Of a stretch of DNA of 64,000 nucleotides, positions 57,701 to 64,000 are shown in pieces. Source of the DNA: Saururus chinensis. Taxonomy: Eukaryota > Streptophyta > Magnoliopsida > Piperales > Saururaceae. Made by a program: the position numbers and the translations under genes. The DNA is taken from assembly GCA_035235625.1 (NCBI GenBank), contig CP141145.1:44682668-44746667 (forward strand), read 5' to 3'. The notes beneath the pieces were generated by a model, which ran no database searches, was not told the DNA's origin, and saw nothing but the letters and a program-made list of their open reading frames with translations. Position 1 is the first letter of the stretch. Every line of letters begins with the position of its first letter.

Positions 57701-60387
57701 CTAAGTTTGAGTTAAGCTAGCCCTAGCTTGGAATCAAGTAGGAGAAATTACAAATTTATATAGATATTTTTTCAAAACATATAATTTACTGACAATTTAT
57801 TCCGCAAAAACAAAAGTTTCCTTACATAGCCTTCATACTTGAAAAGGCATAGCCTTCATAGTCGAAAAGGCATAGCCTTCATAGTTGAAAAGGCATAGCC
57901 TTCAAGTTGGGTCCAGACCCCTCTTCTTCAAATTTGCTTAGTCATGGGATGAAAACTTGACTAAACACTCAAGCTTGACTTAAGTTGGATAGGATTTAGC
58001 CAAACTGGCTTATGATTCTGATGACCCTAGAGGAAATACAAAAAAAAATCATTACAGGAAGACACAACGAAGAGAAAGCAGCAGAACTACCTTTCGTCCT
58101 CCCGTATATAGATAGTTTCCATCTTTTGAAAACAAGACCTGCATTTGTTAAAAAAATGGTTAACCTTTGAGAGATAACAACCTTCATACGGATCATTGTC
58201 CGTGTAAGATGAGCACAAAATTGACATGTACAAAGAATGAAAATAAGGCTATCAATGAAATGCAATCACTACTTTATAGGGATTATTAGCACTATTACAA
58301 CCATCCTAGAACCATTGGCAACATTAATTAGAAGATTATTGAGAAATTGTCAACCATGAGAAACATTATACTTATCATATGGAGGGGGTTACCTACCCAT
58401 TCACAAACACAACAGCACATACAGACATAACTTGTTGCACAGTATTAAACTTTCTAGGGAAAATAAAACAGATGCACATTAAATTTACATGAGTGACACC
58501 GCCTGTTTGGCCATGCAGAACATACAAAAGTTCCATACTATCTTCACAAAATATTGCAGTAGTCTGATCGTAAGAACCAGTAGCAAGAATTCCACTGCGA
58601 GATGGACAAAAGGCAATGGAGGACACAATACCTATAAAATCATAAAGGGCAAAGAAGTTGTTAACTATGCAGTGATATAAATGGACCATTAGAATAAAAT
58701 ATGGTCCCTCTTTTTTGTCAATGAAATATGGGTAGAAGAAGCTACCAGACTGCCCTTCACTCTTGTTTTGAAGAGTTGAGTACTGTTCAAACTCTCGCCC
58801 AGGGCGATGCAGGTCAAACACTCTAATTGATTTATTGTAACCTGCATAAAGCCTGCCAAGGCAGGATAACTTTAAAACAGCAAAGCAATACTAAGAAGTA
58901 ATTCAAGAACAAATTAACATTTACAACTCAGCAGAAAAAAATGCAGTTAGTTCATATATACTTTGACCCTGAAGTATTAAAAGCAACTGAAAATGCAGCA
59001 GTTATTTCATCCATCGCATCATAAGCTCGATAGGTGCAACGCAGCTGCCATTGCAAAAAGGAAATATTCAATATCAAGACAACCTACAATTAGATCATGA
59101 ATGCAAAATTGAAGGGGGCAAAATTCCAGAATTCTCTCTCTTCATTGATATGATTGCTGTCACCTGTCCAGTGGTGGCATCCCAAAGATGAATAGGATGG
59201 TCACGAGTGGTACTTGCAAACACACTGGTAGTTGGATCTGTAATTACCAAAATTAAAACTAAGAGAATGATATGCACCTTATTTCTTTAATGTTCTTGCA
59301 CAAAAAATTTATTCGAAATAATCGCACCTGAAGCTGTCATGTATGGGTACCAACAATAGTCATATACAGACTCTGCCTCGCTTACAATTACATTAGAAAT
59401 ATACGGATCTGTGAATGGAATATGGTAACAAATCAAACTTTGAATATTACGCGTGCATGCAATAAAAGCAGTTTTATGGCATTGGCGGACCCATCATGTA
59501 ACATATTGTAGAATTTGGATCTCAAACTGCAATTATTCAATAATTGACATTAAAGGATCTTCCAGGGCCTGTTGCAATCCAATAATTCGTAGTTGCATTA
59601 CACCCATTTATCATGTTGGTAGGCTACTATTACTTCATATCATTTTCCTATAAGAAAACCCAGAAAAAATGGCATGTTTTAGTGCTTCTCCATACCTTCA
59701 TCACCGGCCAATGTATTAGCAGTAGCCACGCCATTATCAACCGGTCTGGGAAAAGAATCCGAGGATCAAAATGCGGACAACAGACACAATAGATTGAACA
59801 AAACATCCCAACAACAAGCGCAAGACATACTTATGAGAGTCTAAAGTTCATTGACCTAGCATTTTGAAACGCAACACAACAAAACCAACCGTAATACAAA
59901 ATCGCGATTAGGAGCTTCGTAATCGTTTCGCTATTTTCTTCTCTTCTTACATAACTTACAGGTGTGAAAGGTAAAGAACAATCACATCTGCACAGTGCAT
60001 ACAGGAAAAAGTTCAGATGAGACTTACAATCCAAACAAGCGGAGTGTGTTATCGTCGGTGCTCGTAAGAAAGCACGAACCATCCGGAGACCTTTAAAACA
60101 ATATAAACATTAGTGAAAGCATGACAGTCTAAGAAGAAACATACTCCTATATGCGAAGAGAGAGGTTGAGTGTGAGAGAGAAGGAGGAGCAACCATTTGA
60201 AACCTTTGAGGAAATTATTAGGATTTGAGGCGCTTCGAAACTGGCGATAGAAATGGTAAATCCTGCGAGGAGGGAGGTCGTATCGGAGCGGGGGCGAGGC
60301 AAATGCGTTGGAAGTGTCTGTATCAATTGCTGCAGCATCTACGGCGGAGTCGGAGAGTGGCTCTCGCGGGGCTTCTTCTTCCCCCAT
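54792..60387 (-). CDS. WD40 protein, WRAP53/TCAB1 (telomerase Cajal body protein 1) homologue
   Basis: In animals WRAP53/TCAB1 binds CAB-box scaRNAs and telomerase RNA and brings them to Cajal bodies. The plant role is inferred. Fourteen exons: 60387-60194, 60090-60028, 59745-59696, 59408-59328, 59237-59164, 59044-58962, 58852-58746, 58631-58489, 58138-58091, 56773-56721, 55997-55913, 55459-55393, 55310-55200 and 54865-54792, all GT-AG and in phase, for 410 residues. Diagnostic runs: FLKGFKWSPDGSCFLTSTDD then NTLRLFGL (N-terminal WD repeat), YDYCWYPYM, TTRDHPIHLWDATTGQ, LRCTYRAYDAMDEITAA, YAGYNKSIRVFDLHRPGR, ILATGSYDQTTAIF, FSKDGNYLYTGGRKDPYILC with WDIRN, and a C-terminal FHPYLSMAASSSGHRRF. 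The N-terminal 50 residues are acidic and low in conservation. Introns vary from about 100 to 1,317 bases. No lesion seen. Confidence 0.93.
57600..57990. repeat. Low-complexity AAGCTTGA/AGCTCA repeat in WRAP53-like intron 9
   Basis: Inside the intron between exons 9 and 10, CTCAAGCTTGACTTAAG, GAGTTAAGCTAG and similar words recur around an AT-rich core. AAAAGGCATAGCCTTCATAGT is tandemly repeated three times at about 57841-57905 (22-bp period). It resembles the AGCTCGA-rich debris at 19110 and 27050. Confidence 0.55.
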
Positions 60388-62210
60388 GGGGATGTCAAGG
60401 AATGGAACTGGGAAGAGGCCTCACCTCACCTCAAACAGAGAGTAGGCAGCGGGACGGACGGAGGCCAAATTTTGAGGTTCTTCAGGCTTTGGCGCCTTGG
60501 GGTTGGGGAAGAAAGGACGGACCCGTCTTGGGCCGACCCGTAAATCAGTTCGGTCGTTTGGAAATTTGAGATGGGCTTTTGATTTGGAGCCATCCCAGTC
60601 GTTGTAATGGGCCAATCTGTGCTTGCAGTCGAGTTCTCGTTTTGCCACAGCTCGGCCATCACATCGGATCAAACGTTGAGAATGAGCCATGAGACTCGAG
60701 AGTTGTCAGTTCGACTCTTCGGCTGTGTGATCTTCAATAAGAGTTTGTGCATATAATTTGACCGGAATCTGAAATTACCAGATCACTAATCAGCCTAATC
60801 CACAAGAATAGCCTAAAAATTGGACTAGAAAGAAAAAAATACATTTCTTTGGAAACTGAATCTGCCGAATAAAAATCTCGGATTGAGTTTTTTTCTTGGG
60901 CAAATTCATTGTGTATATTAATATCCACTCTTTTTTATACATGAAACCCATAGCATGCGCAATATTTATTATATATTTTATAAAAGTATTTTTAATATTT
61001 TTTATTGACAATGAGTCTTAAGCATAAAAAAACTCATAAGAACTTTTCATCCGTAAGATTTCAAATATTGAGGTCTTCATATTCTCGTAAGGAGCTTTAG
61101 AAAATGCTTCCATATTTTATATTTTTTTTATTATAAATATACAACATATTTCAAATATCCTACTTACTACTCTATATGTAATGTATCATGATCTCATCCA
61201 TGTGAGAAATAGGGACCATGTCCATGTCCACTTATGTTTACAGAATACAAGAAGAAGAAAAGCAATTGCTTATTTTAAATATCATGGTAACCTTTAAACT
61301 TTGGTAAGAGTGAAGAACCTCCCTTTCACGTGAAGGGTCAGTTATGTCAATGATAGCCGATTTTCTTCTACGCAATAACAGGTACACTGTTCTGGATTTT
61401 ATAGTTTGGTCAGCTTGATTAGATGTATATAAGTTTATAAAATCGATCATTAAAAACATAAGGACAAAAGAGACATGGACACCCCTTGGTGGGGCTTTTG
61501 GAAGAAAAAAATACAAGGCTTGGATCCCAACAGATGAAAGGGTCTGGAGCCACAATGGTCAGTTGTGGTGACACACTAGTAGAGCAGGTAGCAGGGGCAC
61601 AAAACCAAATCTGGGACTGATGGGAAAAATGAATAACCAATGAATATAGTCTCCATCCCCCACGTGCGGTGGGGTTCAAACAACCCGTCAACATTGACCG
61701 CCGCCCCCTTCCCGCATTCTCACGTGTGAAGATGTTGACACGTGCGCCGCGGGCGTGTGTTGTGGGCACCAGACCATGACAGGCTGTTCCCCTAACCACC
61801 GAAGTGGCCCCTCCAGCGTGACAAAACTTCACGCGCCTGACGCGAGTAGAGACCCGAATGTGGGCCTTCCGGTTTCTGTTTCTCCCCCCTTAATGTCTTT
61901 CAATTATTGTCATTACAACCCTAATAATTATCGGTTTAGTCATTAAAAAAATAATTATCAGTTTAACCTCATCGAAGTCAATTTCCGCTGTATTGTTTTT
62001 TTTTCTTTTTTAAGAAACATGTTCAATCAATAGACGAAGAAGAACACAGTTTCAACATTCAAATATCCATTTAAAAACAACAAACTTATAAAAGTTGGAG
62101 TACACCAAACCCTACTGGCCCGTACAGATGCCTGAACTCCGAACTCAGTTGCTGATCAGTTCGCATGGTTTTGTTCTTTCATCGATTTTTTCATTTTTTT
62201 AATACTTATT
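60388..62210. other. Upstream region of the WRAP53-like gene and intergenic DNA
   Basis: TGGGCC motifs near 60529 and 60608 may belong to the WRAP53-like promoter. An arm related to the fold-back family lies at 61005-61075. CACGTG occurs four times (61327, 61661, 61721 and 61739) in DNA with no recognised gene. Confidence 0.4.
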
Positions 62211-62300
62211 TTGGTTACTCTCTCAATCTTATATTATTGGTTTTATTTAATTTGTTTTAAATAAACTTAGTGCATTTTAAAAAATCAAATGAAGTTACCT
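62211..62300. repeat. Stowaway-like MITE fragment
   Basis: GGTTACTCTCTCAATCTTATATTATTGG begins a typical family 5' end (ATTTAATTTGTTTTAAATAAA). The 3' end is not found. Confidence 0.4.
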
Positions 62301-62730
62301 ATAATTCAAAGTATGGAAGACCATAATATGTCTGTAGACTACTGCGAGGAGATAGAAGGATTGTCTTCTAGATTCAATGCAGTGAGGTCTCGTCAACTTC
62401 ACTTGTCATCTCTGTCACAATCAAAAGCGTCTACTGAAATTGCATTCACAAAGAGTAGTTTGATTGTTGTTGTTCAATCAGATAATTTATTAGATGAGGT
62501 GAACAGAAGGTGAAGCCAATGCAGTTTTATCGAAGCTCCTTTTCCTCCAAATGCTTCGTTGGTGATGGAAGGCCGGCAGTTGTCATGGTTTTTTCCTCAA
62601 TTTGATGAAACAGTTGACATGATTAACGGAACTAACGAGACGCAGAGCTGGGCATGGGCTGAACTGAATCCATGCGAAGTCGTGTTAAAAGTAATGCAGA
62701 TAGGATTTCAACATTGGAATGAGTTGGTAT
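62289..62730 (+). pseudogene. Unrecognised gene fragment, plus strand
   Basis: A frame from about 62310 reads MEDHNMSVDYCEEIEGLSSR and continues to a stop at 62511. After a frame change, 62530-62730 reads APFPPNASLVMEGRQLSWFF and then INGTNETQSWAWAELNPCEV, ending at a stop. The composition (few repeats, mixed residues) looks protein-like. The two parts could be exons of a short gene or debris of one. I recognise no family. It begins directly after a MITE fragment. Confidence 0.3.
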
Positions 62731-62845
62731 AGAGTGAGGGAGTAGTATCGGTGGAGAGGGTTAGCTAATTAAGCTCTTCTTTGTATTCTGGAATAAACTT
62801 CTAGATCGAAGTCCCCAATAGCCGAGACTGGTTAATGTTATACCT

Positions 62846-63010
62846 AGGGCTGAGAATCGGGTCGGGTTGGCCTTGACCCGTACTAAAATCGGGTCGGGTT
62901 ATGACCCTAACCCAACCCTATTTATAAATAGGGTAAAAAATTTAAACCCTAACCCAACTTGAGTCGTGTCGGGTCAGGTATGCGGGTAACCCTATTTTTT
63001 TTCCTATTTT
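62846..63010. repeat. GGGTCGGGTT repeat arm (hAT-like family)
   Basis: CTAGGGCTGAGAATCGGGTCGGGTTGG begins an arm of GGGTCGGG/AACCCTAACCC words like those at 22331. Another such arm, inverted, runs from about 63908 to the window end (TCGGGTTTTTCGGGTTGG then ACCCTGACCCTGACCC). The two may be the ends of one ~1.15-kb element that continues past 64000. Confidence 0.45.
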
Positions 63011-63287
63011 TTTTGTTAGACTCGTATTTTATACATTCTCTTTGCAAAGGCCAAACACAAAATAAACTTAAATACATTATAACATTAATTTATAATGTTT
63101 GGTTCTTTGGCTGATTTGTGGATTATATATTTTTATAATAGTCATCAACGAAGACCTTAGAGGTATAGTGTTGTCTTTCTTACATTCTAATATAAAGATA
63201 ATAAAACAGACCTCCAATGTTTGTTTACTCAAGATCAGCTCATTTGGCTTTTGATAACTCGCATACAAACGCAAAACAGATTAAACA

Positions 63288-63590
63288 TTATTTCCTTGAT
63301 GGCCGGAGAGGATCATGTGATTTACCTTGTTTTAATTCCAAAATTTTTGTAACTACTTCTCTATGGTTGCTCCTAACCCTACCCTCATCAGCAGCTAGTG
63401 ACACTTGTTTACAATTTTCCTCCTCTAAAAATTGCCCCTTATCGAGTTTTTTCATCTGCCTCTCTAGTTGAGTGTTCTTAACCTGCTCGCTATTATGACT
63501 ATCATGTCTTTCACATAGAATTGAATCTAGTATGTAGTGTGTCATATTGAAGGAGAGAGGATGGGTAATGAATACAACAAAATATGACAT
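63288..63590 (-). other. Unrecognised ORF between two GGGTCGGG arms
   Basis: A 100-codon minus-strand frame contains a charged, coiled-coil-like stretch (NTQLERQMKKLDKGQFLEEE, then NHREVVTKILELKQGKSHD). It lies between the repeat arms at 62846 and 63908. If those are the ends of one element, this could be captured or transposon-derived sequence. No family recognised; it may be chance. Confidence 0.25.
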
Positions 63591-64000
63591 ATTTTCATTA
63601 CAATCACCACACTCAAAAGAATAACATAAAATAAATTAAATTATATAGAAATTAACCACACCATGAAGATACCATTATTTGTTATCTTAAAATATATGTC
63701 TACCACAAAGCAAAATATATGTGATCACACCTATGCTCCAAACATCTTATTCATGCTCAAATTTATGTTTAAGCACCTCTAGTTTAACATAATATGCACT
63801 AAACAAACACCATAAAAATAGTATTAATAAGTCCAATAGATCAACACCATAATAATCTCACAAAAGAAAAATAAAATCTAAGAACAATAGGGCTTGTAGT
63901 CAAGTAAAAGTCGGGTTTTTCGGGTTGGTTTTGACCTAACCCTAAATTCAAAACGGGTCAAGCGCCTAAACCCTGACCCTGACCCTACCTATAATCGGGT

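Overview
The window is nuclear DNA from a flowering plant. Genes are split by GT-AG introns, intergenic DNA is AT-rich and full of Stowaway- and Tourist-like MITEs, hAT-like elements and Ty1-copia and Ty3-gypsy debris, and every recognisable gene has a plant-type architecture. GC-rich exons in an AT-rich background (RPL8, XTH and the fasciclin-like gene) suggest a monocot or magnoliid rather than a eudicot. The species cannot be fixed from sequence alone.

Layout, left to right. A terpene synthase 5' end lies on the minus strand at the left edge (1-1285). From 1.4 to 12.4 kb is a repeat-rich stretch with a probable gypsy LTR, LINE RNase H debris and inverted copia RT/RNase H fragments. AP-3 sigma adaptin (minus, 7 exons) and ribosomal protein L8 (plus, 2 exons) are head to head around 15-16 kb. 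After another MITE-rich gap come four plus-strand genes: Rab geranylgeranyltransferase beta subunit (9 exons, one intron apparently U12-type), mRNA cap guanine-N7 methyltransferase (13 exons), a xyloglucan endotransglucosylase/hydrolase and an intronless two-domain fasciclin-like protein. A complete but decayed Ale/Retrofit-like copia element with matching 202-bp LTRs and a 5-bp target duplication occupies 40.0-45.5 kb, followed by a truncated older copia. A DUF538 secreted protein is on the minus strand at 50.1-50.6 kb.

The most informative non-coding feature is a complete U1 snRNA gene at 53910-54073 with a plant snRNA promoter (USE plus TATA at Pol II spacing). Immediately beyond it, on the opposite strand, is a 14-exon WD40 gene that resembles the Cajal-body protein WRAP53/TCAB1. 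The last 3.6 kb holds a G-box cluster, two unrecognised ORF fragments and the start of another GGGTCGGG-type repeat.

The protein genes are mostly unrelated housekeeping and cell-wall functions: translation, vesicle traffic (AP-3 sigma and Rab prenylation), mRNA capping, wall remodelling and RNP biogenesis. No operon-like or clustered pathway is visible. Exon boundaries were derived by hand from splice signals, reading phase and family conservation. In all multi-exon models except the terpene synthase the coding length sums to a multiple of three.
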